NCBI RefSeq assembly: GCF_014257025.1
Contig: NZ_JACMSF010000022.1
Span: 58,134-122,133 of the forward strand
Source: Streptomyces cupreus
Lineage (GTDB): Bacteria > Actinomycetota > Actinomycetes > Streptomycetales > Streptomycetaceae
Direction of reading: 5' to 3'
DNA: 64,000 nucleotides
The notes beneath the pieces were generated by a model. The model was given only the letters and a program-made list of their open reading frames with translations, was not told the DNA's origin and searched no databases. Every line of letters starts with the position of its first letter. The stretch's first letter is position 1. Shown here one piece after another: positions 8,694 through 17,098 of this stretch. Both the position numbers and the translations under genes were made by a program.

Positions 8694-9186
8694 GGCAGAC
8701 AAGACAGCGCAGGTCGTCGAGGGTTTCCTCGTGGACGCCGAGCTGGAGTGGGAGAGCCCCGCGCCTGGCAACTACGTCGTGAAGCTGCCCGGCACCCGCA
8801 AACTGTCGACGACGCTCTCCCTCCTCGTCGGCCGCCACTCCCTGTCGCTCAACGCCTTCGTCATCCGCCACCCCGACGAGAACGAGTCCGGCGTCCATCG
8901 CTGGCTGCTGGAGCGCAATCTCAAGCTGTACGGCGTGAGTTACGCCATCGACCAGCTCGGCGACGTCTACGTCACCGCCAAGCTCCCCCTGTCGGCCGTC
9001 ACCGCCGACGAGCTCGACCGCCTGCTCGGACAGACCCTGGAGGCCGCCGACGGCGCCTTCAACACCCTCCTTGAGCTCGGTTTCGCCTCGGCGATCCGCA
9101 AGGAGTACGAGTGGCGGACGGCCCGCGGCGAGTCGACACGCAACCTGGACGCCTTCGCCCACCTGACACAGCGTCCGGTGGACTGA
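8686..9186 (+). CDS. YbjN-domain protein
   Basis: 166 residues forming one YbjN domain. The N-terminal half includes FLVDAELEWESPAPGNYVVKLPG and the C-terminal half a helical DELDRLLGQTLEAADGAFNTLLELGF segment. YbjN proteins resemble type III secretion chaperones and are tied to stress and motility phenotypes in enterobacteria; the actinobacterial role is not known. The 8-base overlap with mshA and the same arrangement in S. coelicolor argue for a shared operon. Confidence 0.82.
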   Translation: MAEADKTAQVVEGFLVDAELEWESPAPGNYVVKLPGTRKLSTTLSLLVGRHSLSLNAFVIRHPDENESGVHRWLLERNLKLYGVSYAIDQLGDVYVTAKLPLSAVTADELDRLLGQTLEAADGAFNTLLELGFASAIRKEYEWRTARGESTRNLDAFAHLTQRPVD

Positions 9187-9244
9187 CCTCCGCTGTTAGC
9201 CTGTCGCGGCCAAACCCAACCCCACCGATCCGAAGAGGTTGTGC

Positions 9245-10036
9245 ATGCGCGCAGGCAGATCCGGCTCCGCGGTCGCGCTCGCGGGAGCGCTCGCCCTCGT
9301 GGCGTTCACCGCACCGGCCGCGGAGGCGTCGGACACCGGGATCACGGTGTCCAACCTGGTCATCAACAACGGGAAGCCCGTCATCGTGGGCACCGCCGCC
9401 GAGGTGACCCCCGACTTCACGTTGCATGTCAAGCGGCCCTCGGGCTACGCGTACAACGAGGTCGAGGCATCCCCCTTCCTGTACCACGGCGTCACGGCCG
9501 CGCAGGGAGCCCAGGAAGGCGGCATCTACTCAGGCGGCGAGACCTACTACGAGGACGGGTCCGTCGAGGGCGAGCTCTACATCGACCCGCCCTACACGCT
9601 GGACTCCAACAACGACGCCACCACCTGGAAGATCGCCGTCTCCGCCCGCACCTGGGGCTCCGACGGCCAGCCCGACGCCGAGGAGTACCTGACCGGCTTG
9701 GGTACCGTCCAGGTCAAGCGCGTGGCGAAGGCCACCGTGAACGCCTCCCCGGAGCCGATCGCCAAGGGCAAGACGCTCACCGTGACGGGCAGGCTCACCC
9801 GCGCCGACTGGGTCAAGCACGCGTACGTCGGCTACGGCGGCAAGTCGGCCAAGCTCCAGTTCCGCAAGGCGGGTACGAGCACATACTCAACGGTCAAGAT
9901 CGTGCAGGCGAACTCCACCGGCGACCTGAAGACCACGGTCACGGCCTCCGCCGACGGCTACTGGCGCTGGACGTTCAGTGAGACGTCCACGACGGGCGGG
10001 GCGACGGCCAAGGGCGACTACCTCGACGTCACCTGA
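9245..10036 (+). CDS. Secreted protein of unknown function with Ig-like/calcium-binding-type beta domain
   Basis: 263 residues. A clear Sec signal peptide (RSGSAVALAGALALVAFTAP, cleavage near AEA-SDT) is followed by an all-beta protein with repeated Val/Thr/Gly strands. Two apparent halves are visible (ISNLVINNGKPVIVGTA-like and ATVNASPEPIAKGKTLTVTG), a pattern common in Streptomyces extracellular Ig-like domains. The start is the ATG six bases after GAAGAGG; a TTG two codons upstream is less likely. Its 3' end overlaps the convergent methyltransferase gene by 19 bases. Function is not recognised. Confidence 0.65.
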   Translation: MRAGRSGSAVALAGALALVAFTAPAAEASDTGITVSNLVINNGKPVIVGTAAEVTPDFTLHVKRPSGYAYNEVEASPFLYHGVTAAQGAQEGGIYSGGETYYEDGSVEGELYIDPPYTLDSNNDATTWKIAVSARTWGSDGQPDAEEYLTGLGTVQVKRVAKATVNASPEPIAKGKTLTVTGRLTRADWVKHAYVGYGGKSAKLQFRKAGTSTYSTVKIVQANSTGDLKTTVTASADGYWRWTFSETSTTGGATAKGDYLDVT

Positions 10037-10683
10037 GCCGTGCCCGGCGCAGGGCGGTGCAGGGTGTCGTAGCCGACGAAGGTGAACATGCGCTGCCCGG
10101 GAACGAGGGGAAGGGGCTCGCCGGTGAACCGGTGGGCCCCGACGCCGTACGGGATCTCGGTCCCGGTCACCCACACCCGCTCGAACCCCCGCTCCTCCAG
10201 CCACTCGCACACGCGCGTGTCGTAGTGCCGGGTCCGTGTCCACACCACCGTGCCGCCCGTCCGGCACAGCCGGGTGCAGTGGTCGAGGGTGCGTTCGGTG
10301 TCGGCGTCCGTGAGGTTGCCGAGGACGCCGCAGAGCAGAACCAGGTCGGCAGGGACCATGGCGACATAGTGGTCGGTCAACGCGGCGTCCCCGACGACGA
10401 CTTCCACCCCGGACAGCCCGGCGGCCGCGGCCAGGCGCCGCGCGGCTGCCGCATTCCGCTCGTCCAGCTCGACGAGCCGGGCGCGTACGTCGCCGCCGCG
10501 CGGATGCTCCGCGAGCACCCCGCTCAGATCACGCCCCTGACCGGCGCAGAGGCTGACGACGCGGAGCGGGCCCGGCGGGGCGTCGTCGAGGGCGAGACGG
10601 ATGCGTTCCTGGACGAGGGCCAGACGTCGGCTGAGGTAGGAGTCGGGGATGTCGTACGCGTCGTGCCACGTATGCCAGTCCAT
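10018..10683 (-). CDS. Class I SAM-dependent methyltransferase-like protein
   Basis: 221 residues. SAM-binding motif I is LRVVSLCAGQGRDLSGVL (~45-60), followed by ARLVELDERN (motif II) and VVVGDAALTDHY. A late RHYDTRVCEWLEERGFERVW segment is typical of a group of small Streptomyces methyltransferases annotated without a substrate. The ATG lies 18 bases from the stop of the AraC-type gene on the same strand, so the two may share a transcript. Confidence 0.75.
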   Translation of the reverse strand: MDWHTWHDAYDIPDSYLSRRLALVQERIRLALDDAPPGPLRVVSLCAGQGRDLSGVLAEHPRGGDVRARLVELDERNAAAARRLAAAAGLSGVEVVVGDAALTDHYVAMVPADLVLLCGVLGNLTDADTERTLDHCTRLCRTGGTVVWTRTRHYDTRVCEWLEERGFERVWVTGTEIPYGVGAHRFTGEPLPLVPGQRMFTFVGYDTLHRPAPGTAQVTSR

Positions 10684-10701
10684 GCAGGGAGAGTACGGCG
10701 A

Positions 10702-11505
10702 TCAGCGCGCCCGCGCGCGGGCGTAGCGCCCCGGGGTCACCCCCACCAACTTCCTGAAGTGCCGGGTGAGATGGGCCTGGTCGAAGAACCCGGTCTCCAC
10801 CGCGACATCACCGATGGGCCGCCCGTCGAGAAGCAGTCGGCGCGCCCGGTCGACGCGGCGGGAGTTCAGATACTGGTGCGGTGCGATGCCGTACGCGGTG
10901 CTGAACGCCCGTACCAGATGGGCGGGATGGGCCTGCACCAGCCCCGCGGCCTCCTCCAGCGACAGACCCTCGACGACCCGCTCGTCGAGCAGTTCGCGCA
11001 GCCGACGGGCCGGGGTGGGGTCGCGGTGCGGGGCCGTTCCCGTGACCAGCCTGGGCCGCAGGTGGGCCCGCAGGCGCTCGTCGATGAGCGTCAGTCGGCT
11101 CTCCGCCTCCAGCTCGTCGCCGGGCCGGGCGAGCGCGGTGTGCAACTGCCCGACGCGCAGCCGCAGTACGGGATCGCGCAGGTCCGGCCCGTCGACGGCG
11201 GGACCGATCAGATCCTCGCCGAGCCGAGAGCCGTCGAGGTAGACGACCCGCTTGCGGAAGCCGCCCGGGGTGGCCGGGGAGCCGTTGTGCGGGACGTGCG
11301 GCGGCAGCAGGGTGACCGTGTCGTGCGGGGTGCCGTGCTCGTGCCGGTCGAGGTCGTAGCGGACGGCGCCGTCGTCGACGATGAGCAGGGTCCAGGCCTC
11401 GTGGACGTGCATGGGGTAGGCGTACTCGGTGAAGTGGGCGTGGAAGACCTCGGTGACGCCGGGGACACGGGGGCGCCACGCGGTGACTTCCTGCCGGGCG
11501 GCCAT
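10702..11505 (-). CDS. AraC-family transcriptional regulator (cupin sensor)
   Basis: 267 residues. An N-terminal AraC-binding cupin (~10-110; HAHFTEYAYPMHVHEAWTLL carries the His pair of the cupin fold) is followed by two AraC HTH motifs (~175-265: LSLEEAAGLVQAHPAHLVRAF and GDVAVETGFFDQAHLTRHFR). It is divergent from a DUF2000 gene, with only 49 bases between the start codons, so it probably controls that gene and itself. AraC-DUF2000 divergent pairs are common in Streptomyces. Confidence 0.88.
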   Translation of the reverse strand: MAARQEVTAWRPRVPGVTEVFHAHFTEYAYPMHVHEAWTLLIVDDGAVRYDLDRHEHGTPHDTVTLLPPHVPHNGSPATPGGFRKRVVYLDGSRLGEDLIGPAVDGPDLRDPVLRLRVGQLHTALARPGDELEAESRLTLIDERLRAHLRPRLVTGTAPHRDPTPARRLRELLDERVVEGLSLEEAAGLVQAHPAHLVRAFSTAYGIAPHQYLNSRRVDRARRLLLDGRPIGDVAVETGFFDQAHLTRHFRKLVGVTPGRYARARAR

Positions 11506-11554
11506 GCAAAGAACGTACAAGACGGTGCCGTAGGGCGGTCGGCAGTCTCGTCGC

Positions 11555-11980
11555 ATGAGCACTGAACCCATCCGATTCGACACGAAGATCGCCGTACTGC
11601 TGCGCGAGGACCTGGAGCCCTGGCAGCGCCTGAACGTCACCGCGTTTCTGGTCAGCGGCCTGGGAACGCAGGTCCCGGAGGTGATCGGGGAGCCGTACGA
11701 GGACGCCGACGCGGTGGCCTATCTGCCGATGTTCCGGCAGCCGGTGCTGGTCTTCGAGGGCTCCAAGGAGACGCTGAAGGCGGCCCACGCGCGCGTGCTG
11801 TCCCGCGCGCTGCCCCGGGCCGTGTTCACCTCCGACCTGTTCGGCACCGGCAACGACCGGGACAACCGGGCGGCCGTACGGGCCGTGTCCACGGGGGACC
11901 TGGACCTGGTGGGGCTCGCGGTGTACGGGCCGCGGAACGCCGTGGACAAGGTGGTGAAGGGGGCGCGGATGCATCCCTGA
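11555..11980 (+). CDS. DUF2000 family protein
   Basis: 141 residues. The conserved DUF2000 outline is present: KIAVLLREDLEPWQRLNVTAF at the start, a central AYLPMFRQPVLVF strand and a final LDLVGLAVYGPRNAVDKVVKGA. The fold is peptidyl-tRNA-hydrolase-like by family knowledge but the activity is unknown. It is likely the regulated partner of the divergent AraC-type gene. Confidence 0.82.
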   Translation: MSTEPIRFDTKIAVLLREDLEPWQRLNVTAFLVSGLGTQVPEVIGEPYEDADAVAYLPMFRQPVLVFEGSKETLKAAHARVLSRALPRAVFTSDLFGTGNDRDNRAAVRAVSTGDLDLVGLAVYGPRNAVDKVVKGARMHP

Positions 11981-11984
11981 GGGG

Positions 11985-13238
11985 TCAGGCGGTGGCGGTC
12001 TCGGGGAGTGCCGGAGCGACTTCGGCGACGGGCTCCTCGGCCGGGAGGCGGCGCATGAGCAGGCCGTACCCGAGCCCCGCGACCGTCCCGATCACCGCGC
12101 ACAGCCCCCACAGCCACTCCGCGCCGTACCGGTCGATGACGACGCCGGACATCAGCGGCGCGACGAGGGAGGCGACGGCCCAGGACATGGTGTACATGCC
12201 CTGGTAGCGCCCCCGGCCGTGGGTGGGGGAGAGGCGGACGACCAGGCTGGTCTGGGTCGGGGCGTTGACGATCTCGGCGAGGGTCCAGACGCAGACGGTG
12301 AGGGCGAACAGGCCGACGGATCCGGCGAAGGCGGTGAGCCCGAAGCCGTAACCGGCGAGGAGGGAGGAGATCACCAGCAGCCGCCGGGGATCGCGGTGCT
12401 CGATGAACCGGGTGACCGGGATCTGCAGGACGACGATCAGGACGCCGTTGACGGCGATGGCCATGCCGTAGTCGGCCGGGGTGAACCCGGCGTCGCCCAT
12501 CGCGACGGGCAGTCCGATGGCGCCCTGCTGGAAGACGAGGGAGATCAGGAAGGACAGCCCGACGAGCCCCATGAACCGCCCGTCCCGCAGCACGGTCGCG
12601 AGTCCTACGGCGGTCTCCTCGGCCTTCACCGTCTCCGTGAGCCGGGGCCGGGACTCGGGCAGCTTCAGGAAGATGACGATCGCGCAGGCCAGGGTCATGA
12701 CGGCCTCGATCAGGAACCCGGCCAGGTAGCTGTACTCGGCGATGAACCCGGCGGCCATGGAGGAGACGGCGAAACCGAGGTTGATGGCCCAGTAGTTGAG
12801 CGAGAAGGCACGGACGCGGTCCTCGGGCCGGACGATGTCGGCCATCATCGCCTGCACGGCGGGCCGGGAGGCGTTGGAGGCCATACCGACGAGAAAGGCG
12901 ACGCCGGCGATGGCGACGGGGTGGTGCACGAACCCGAGCGCGGCGACCGAGACGGCGGTGGCGGTCTGCGAGATCAGCAGCGTGGGCCGCCGCCCGAGCC
13001 GGTCGGTCATCACGCCGCCGCCGAGGGAGGAGATGACACCGCCGAGGCCGTGGAGGGCGGCGACGAGACCGGCGTAGGAGGCGGAGTAGCCGCGGTCCAG
13101 GGTCAGATACAGCGCCATGAAGGTGGCGACGAAGCCGCCGAGCCGGTTGACGAGGGTGCTGGTCCACAGCCACCAGAACTCGCGGGGCAGCCCGGAGACG
13201 GACTCCCGGGCGGCACGTCTCAGGGCGGCGACGGACAT
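11985..13238 (-). CDS. MFS transporter (drug-efflux-like, 12 TM)
   Basis: 417 residues, about 12 hydrophobic helices. The loop 2-3 signature (GGVMTDRLGRRPTLLIS, G-x-x-x-D-R-x-G-R-R) identifies the major facilitator superfamily; a motif like that of MdtH/DHA exporters follows at ~95-125. Substrate cannot be read. The ATG has a GGGGGATCCTC ribosome region. It converges with the DUF2000 gene, leaving four bases between stops, so the two messages must overlap at their 3' ends. Confidence 0.87.
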   Translation of the reverse strand: MSVAALRRAARESVSGLPREFWWLWTSTLVNRLGGFVATFMALYLTLDRGYSASYAGLVAALHGLGGVISSLGGGVMTDRLGRRPTLLISQTATAVSVAALGFVHHPVAIAGVAFLVGMASNASRPAVQAMMADIVRPEDRVRAFSLNYWAINLGFAVSSMAAGFIAEYSYLAGFLIEAVMTLACAIVIFLKLPESRPRLTETVKAEETAVGLATVLRDGRFMGLVGLSFLISLVFQQGAIGLPVAMGDAGFTPADYGMAIAVNGVLIVVLQIPVTRFIEHRDPRRLLVISSLLAGYGFGLTAFAGSVGLFALTVCVWTLAEIVNAPTQTSLVVRLSPTHGRGRYQGMYTMSWAVASLVAPLMSGVVIDRYGAEWLWGLCAVIGTVAGLGYGLLMRRLPAEEPVAEVAPALPETATA

Positions 13239-13389
13239 GAGGATCCCCCGGGTATGTAAGTGGCGCGGGCAGCGAACACAACTTACGAAGTCCCGACGGT
13301 CGGGGGCCACTCAATTAACAGATCCCGTCAACCGTCCGCCTTCTGGGCGGGGGCGCAAGGGATCAGAAGGTTCGATTACGCTCACTCTC

Positions 13390-14151
13390 ATGGCCGACGC
13401 ACCGTACAAGCTGATCCTCCTCCGCCACGGCGAGAGCGAGTGGAACGCGAAGAACCTGTTCACCGGCTGGGTGGACGTCAATCTCAACGAGAAGGGCGAG
13501 AAGGAGGCAGTCCGCGGCGGCGAGCTCCTGAAGGACGCCGACCTCCTCCCCGACGTGGTCCACACGTCCCTTCAGAAGCGGGCGATCCGCACCGCGCAGC
13601 TGGCGCTTGAGGCGGCGGACCGCCACTGGATCCCCGTCCACCGCAGCTGGCGCCTGAACGAGCGCCACTACGGCGCCCTCCAGGGCAAGGACAAGGCCCA
13701 GACGCTGGAAGAGTTCGGCAACGAACAGTTCATGCTGTGGCGCCGCTCCTACGACACCCCGCCCCCGCCGCTGGAGGACGGCACGGAGTTCTCCCAGTCG
13801 GACGACCCGCGCTACGCGTCCATCCCCCCGGAGCTGCGCCCGAAGACGGAGTGCCTGAAGGACGTAGTCGTCCGCATGCTCCCCTACTGGTACGACGGCA
13901 TCGTCCCCGACCTCCTGGCCGGCCGCACGGTCCTGGTGGCAGCCCACGGCAACAGCCTCCGCGCCCTGGTCAAGCACCTGGACGGCATCTCGGACGCCGA
14001 CATCGCGGGCCTGAACATCCCGACGGGCATCCCCCTGTCCTACGAACTCGACGCCGACTTCAAGCCCCTGAACCCGGGCGGCACGTACCTCGACCCCGAG
14101 GCGGCGGCAGCGGCGATCGAGGCGGTCAAGAACCAGGGCAAGAAGAAGTAG
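13390..14151 (+). CDS. gpmA: 2,3-bisphosphoglycerate-dependent phosphoglycerate mutase
   Basis: 253 residues, the normal dPGM size. It interconverts 3- and 2-phosphoglycerate in glycolysis and gluconeogenesis. The phosphohistidine motif is LLRHGESEWNAKNLFTGW (His near residue 12), with NERHYGALQGKDKAQT, LRPKTECLKDVVVRMLPYW and the second catalytic His in VAAHGNSLRALVKHL. The last residues (KNQGKKK) form a basic tail. The start matches the family N-terminus; no clear ribosome site precedes it, so a leaderless message is possible. Confidence 0.95.
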   Translation: MADAPYKLILLRHGESEWNAKNLFTGWVDVNLNEKGEKEAVRGGELLKDADLLPDVVHTSLQKRAIRTAQLALEAADRHWIPVHRSWRLNERHYGALQGKDKAQTLEEFGNEQFMLWRRSYDTPPPPLEDGTEFSQSDDPRYASIPPELRPKTECLKDVVVRMLPYWYDGIVPDLLAGRTVLVAAHGNSLRALVKHLDGISDADIAGLNIPTGIPLSYELDADFKPLNPGGTYLDPEAAAAAIEAVKNQGKKK

Positions 14152-14162
14152 CCTTTGTGATC

Positions 14163-14205
14163 ATGCCTCCCACCTGCGCATACGGCGCGGATGGGAGGCA
14201 TTTTC
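14163..14205 (+). terminator. Intrinsic terminator of gpmA
   Basis: A 10-bp stem (atgcctccca and tgggaggcat) begins 11 bases after the gpmA stop and is followed by a short T run, a rare classical rho-independent layout for this GC content. Confidence 0.75.
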
Positions 14206-14276
14206 ACGGCCCCCGTTCGGCGTGTGCGGTTTTCCTACTGCCCCGCAAGTCCGCCCGTGAGCTGCGCAAGCGGGAC

Positions 14277-14525
14277 TCACACCGACAGCGGCACCGGGTG
14301 GATCTCGTCGGCCTTGTGGCCGGTGCGCTCGTGGATGCGCTGGACCGCCTCCGCCGAGGGGGCCTCGGAGAGGCAGTAGACGATGCCGGACTCCGGGTCC
14401 GCCCAGGCCCGCTCGAAGTGGACCCCCTCGTCCTTCTCTATCGCGAGGTCCGCCTTGTGGGCCTCCATCAGCTGGTTCGCCGTGATGCCCTGCATCCCGT
14501 GGTGTACGTCCATGAACTGAGCCAT
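14277..14525 (-). CDS. SCO4226-like nickel-binding protein (DUF4242 family)
   Basis: 82 residues forming one ferredoxin-like domain. The sequence carries MAQFMDVHHGMQGITANQLM, a HERTGHKADEIHPV ending and the paired His residues by which S. coelicolor SCO4226 was shown to bind nickel (family knowledge). It may buffer or deliver nickel to urease, Ni-superoxide dismutase or a regulator; none of these is in the window. A strong GGAAGGAGG site fixes the start. The neighbour upstream on the same strand encodes a Cys-rich peptide, so the two may both handle metal. Confidence 0.85.
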   Translation of the reverse strand: MAQFMDVHHGMQGITANQLMEAHKADLAIEKDEGVHFERAWADPESGIVYCLSEAPSAEAVQRIHERTGHKADEIHPVPLSV

Positions 14526-14584
14526 GGCCCGCCTCCTTCCGGTCCTCCTTCCATGCTGCGCCTCCACCGGGCGGCGAGCACGAC

Positions 14585-14616
14585 GAAGGGCCCCGGCATC
14601 TGCGCCGGGGCCCTTC
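14585..14616 (-). terminator. Strong hairpin between Cys-rich peptide gene and nickel-binding gene
   Basis: A 13-bp perfect stem (gaagggccccggc and gccggggcccttc) with a 6-base loop lies 15 bases past the stop of the minus-strand Cys-rich peptide gene. It probably terminates that gene or limits read-through into the nickel-binding gene. Confidence 0.7.
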
Positions 14617-14631
14617 ACCGTCGTAGAACAG

Positions 14632-14796
14632 TCAACCGCACTGGCACGGGTTGCCCGACTGGCACCCGCAGCCGCACCCCGAACCGCAGCCGCACGCGCC
14701 GATCAGCATCAGGTTCTTGATCTCGGCGGGCTGCTCGGTCTGGCGTTCCTGTGCGGGGTCGGGCGTGGTGCCGGGCGTGCCGGGGGAGTCGGCCAT
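14632..14796 (-). CDS. Small C-terminally Cys-rich protein (putative metal-binding)
   Basis: 54 residues. A disordered Pro/Thr/Glu-rich N-terminus ends in CGCGSGCGCGCQSGNPCQCG, with eight cysteines in 20 residues spaced C-x-C. No transmembrane segment or signal peptide is present. The pattern suggests metal chelation (metallothionein-like) and the adjacent nickel-binding gene supports it, but this is inference; the family is not named to my knowledge. GAGGAGGGA lies four bases before the ATG and fixes the start. Confidence 0.7.
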   Translation of the reverse strand: MADSPGTPGTTPDPAQERQTEQPAEIKNLMLIGACGCGSGCGCGCQSGNPCQCG

Positions 14797-14897
14797 GGTC
14801 CCTCCTCGTCGAGGCTGGTGCCTCTTCCCCATTGCATGCCCGCTCCACTGGGCGCATCAACGGCGCACGGAGGCTCTCCGACACGCCCCGAGCGATG

Positions 14898-15587
14898 TCA
14901 GGCGCCCTCGATGCCCGTCACCGGCTGGATGTCCTGCTGGAGCTCGTCCGCGTGCTCACCCGTCACCAGGAACACCACGCGCTTGGCGACCGCCACGGCG
15001 TGGTCGGCGAACCGCTCGTAGTAGCGGCCCAGCAGCGTGACGTCCACGGCGGTCTCGATGCCGTGCTTCCAGCGCTCGTCCATCAGGTGCTGGAAGAGCG
15101 TGCGGTGCAGCAGGTCCATCTCGTCGTCGTCGGTCTCCATCTGGAGCGCCAGATCGACGTCCTTGGTCACGATCACCTCGGCGGCCTTCGCCATCAGGCG
15201 CTGCGCGAGCTGGCCCATCTCCAGGATCGTGGCGTGCAGATCGTGCGGGATGGCCCGCTCCGGGTAGCGCAGCCGGGTCAGCTTCGCCACATGCTGGGCC
15301 AGGTCGCCGGAGCGCTCCAGGTCCGCCGACATCCGCAGCGAGGTGACGACGATCCGCAGGTCCGTCGCGACCGGCTGCTGCCGGGCGAGCAGGGCTATGG
15401 CCCGTGCCTCCAGGTCGTGCTGGAGGTCGTCGACCTTCTGGTCCGCCTCGATCACGCTCTCGGCCAGCTTGAGATCGGAGTCGAGCATGGCGGTCGTGGC
15501 GCGTCCGATCGCCGACCCGACCAGGCGGGCCATCTCCACCAGGCTGTCGCTGATCGAATCAAGTTCCTCGTGGTACGCGTCCCGCAT
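14898..15587 (-). CDS. phoU: PhoU, phosphate signalling regulator
   Basis: 229 residues, all helical. The two PhoU repeats each carry a conserved E/D-x-x-x-D metal motif (EADQKVDDLQHDLEARA and the matching TDDDEMDLLHRTLFQ), plus SADLERSGDLAQHVAKL and YYERFADHAVAVAKR. PhoU links the Pst importer to the PhoR kinase and restrains PhoP activity when phosphate is plentiful. It is divergent from phoR-phoP with a PHO box between, as in S. coelicolor. ATG chosen because the conserved DAYHEELDSIS N-terminus follows directly. Confidence 0.93.
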   Translation of the reverse strand: MRDAYHEELDSISDSLVEMARLVGSAIGRATTAMLDSDLKLAESVIEADQKVDDLQHDLEARAIALLARQQPVATDLRIVVTSLRMSADLERSGDLAQHVAKLTRLRYPERAIPHDLHATILEMGQLAQRLMAKAAEVIVTKDVDLALQMETDDDEMDLLHRTLFQHLMDERWKHGIETAVDVTLLGRYYERFADHAVAVAKRVVFLVTGEHADELQQDIQPVTGIEGA

Positions 15588-15714
15588 GAGGGTTCCCTCT
15601 CGTACGTGTTTCTTGGGGTTCGGGGGGCCGGGGCCAGTGTGCACGTCCTGCTGAACCGGCGCTATCGCACCCCACGCTCATACCGTCTGACCTGCACGCG
15701 TCCGTTTCTGCCAC

Positions 15715-15747
15715 CCCAAATGAACCATTGCTGGCACCAAGGTGAAC
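15715..15747 (-). promoter_or_regulatory. PHO box between phoU and phoR (three 11-base direct repeats)
   Basis: On the minus strand, GTTCACCTTGG, TGCCAGCAATG and GTTCATTTGGG follow one another in 11-base steps. The first matches the streptomycete PHO-box heptamer GTTCACC and the third the weaker GTTCATT; the middle unit is degenerate. PhoP dimers bind such units to activate phoU and phoRP at low phosphate. Matched from known consensus. Confidence 0.8.
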
Positions 15748-15820
15748 TCTGGGCGACGAGTGTTCGAGCTCGCACTCCGATGGCTGTGGCCATGACCGGA
15801 CCCGTGCCTAACCTGGATGC

Positions 15821-17098
15821 ATGGACGTGAACGCGGCGGTCGCCGCAGCGGCAGCGATTGCCGGGGTACTCACCGGCGTCATCGCCATGCTGGCGTTCCG
15901 CTGGAGCGAACGCGACCAGGCGCGACCCACCAGAACCTCCCTGCACACCGATCCGGTACTGCCGCCGGGTGTCGACACGGTCCTGTCCGTGCTCCGCTCC
16001 TCAGCGGTCGTACTGGACGAAGCCGACGCAGTCGTCAAGGCCAGCTCCGCCGCGTACGCCCTCGGGCTCGTGCGCGGCGGACGGCTCTCCGTGGAACCGA
16101 TGCTCCAGATGGCCCGGGACACCCGGCGCGACGGCGAGATACGCCAGGTCGAGCTGGACCTGCCCCGGCGCGGCACCGGACGCGGCGAGGCCCTCGCGGT
16201 CTCCGCCCGGGTGGCGCCGCTCGGCTCCCGGCTGGTGCTTCTGCTCGTCGAGGACCTCACCGAGGCCCGGCGGATAGAAGCGGTACGGCGCGACTTCGTC
16301 GCCAATGTCAGCCACGAGCTCAAGACCCCCGTGGGTGCTCTCTCCCTCCTGTCCGAGGCCGTCATGGACGCCTCGGACGACCCGGAGGCGGTGGAGCGGT
16401 TCGCGGGGCGCATGCAGATCGAGGCGACCCGGCTCACCAACCTCGTCCAGGAGCTGATCGACCTCTCCCGGGTCCAGAACGACGACCCGCTGGAGGACGC
16501 CGAGCCTGTTCGAGTGGACGAACTGGTGGCCGAGGCCATCGACCGTTGCCGGCACGCTGCCGGCACCAAGCAGATCACGATGGCCGCGGGCGGCACCGCC
16601 GACCTGAGCATCTGGGGCAACCGCGGCCAGCTCGCCGCGGCCCTCGGCAACCTCGTCGAGAACGCCGTCAACTACTCGCCCGCCCGCACCCGCGTCGGTA
16701 TAGCCGCCCGCCGGGTGACCGCCCCCGGCGGCGACCAAATCGAGATTGCCGTGACCGATCAGGGCATCGGCATCTCCGACAAGGACAAGGAGCGCATCTT
16801 CGAGCGCTTCTACCGCGTCGACCCGGCCCGTTCCCGTGCCACCGGCGGTACGGGGCTCGGGCTGGCGATCGTCAAGCACGTGGCCGCCTCGCACGGCGGG
16901 GAGGTCACGGTGTGGAGTTCCGAGGGACAGGGCTCCACGTTCACCCTGAGACTGCCGGAGGCGGGCGCGGCCCGCGACCGAGCTCAGCAGCATCCCGTCC
17001 TCGACGACGAGGCCGGGCGCCCCGCCGACCCGTCCCACGACACACCCCCCGAGTCAACCGCGTACGAAACGCTTTCCGCCCCGGAGGTCCTTCCGTGA
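15821..17098 (+). CDS. phoR: PhoR, phosphate-responsive sensor histidine kinase
   Basis: 425 residues. One N-terminal membrane helix (~5-25) replaces any extracellular sensor. A PAS-like region (~45-145) precedes the dimerisation box FVANVSHELKTPVGALSLL (His ~165), and the ATPase lobe has NLVENAVNYSP (N box), TDQGIGI (G1), and GGTGLGLAIVKH (G2). It phosphorylates PhoP when phosphate is short. The stop codon overlaps the GTG start of phoP (GTGA), so translation is coupled. The last ~40 residues are acidic and disordered. Confidence 0.94.
   Translation: MDVNAAVAAAAAIAGVLTGVIAMLAFRWSERDQARPTRTSLHTDPVLPPGVDTVLSVLRSSAVVLDEADAVVKASSAAYALGLVRGGRLSVEPMLQMARDTRRDGEIRQVELDLPRRGTGRGEALAVSARVAPLGSRLVLLLVEDLTEARRIEAVRRDFVANVSHELKTPVGALSLLSEAVMDASDDPEAVERFAGRMQIEATRLTNLVQELIDLSRVQNDDPLEDAEPVRVDELVAEAIDRCRHAAGTKQITMAAGGTADLSIWGNRGQLAAALGNLVENAVNYSPARTRVGIAARRVTAPGGDQIEIAVTDQGIGISDKDKERIFERFYRVDPARSRATGGTGLGLAIVKHVAASHGGEVTVWSSEGQGSTFTLRLPEAGAARDRAQQHPVLDDEAGRPADPSHDTPPESTAYETLSAPEVLP

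Noticed and set aside
12219..13259. 346-residue plus-strand frame inside the MFS gene
   Set aside because: Antisense to a clear transporter; Gly/Asp-rich and without motifs.
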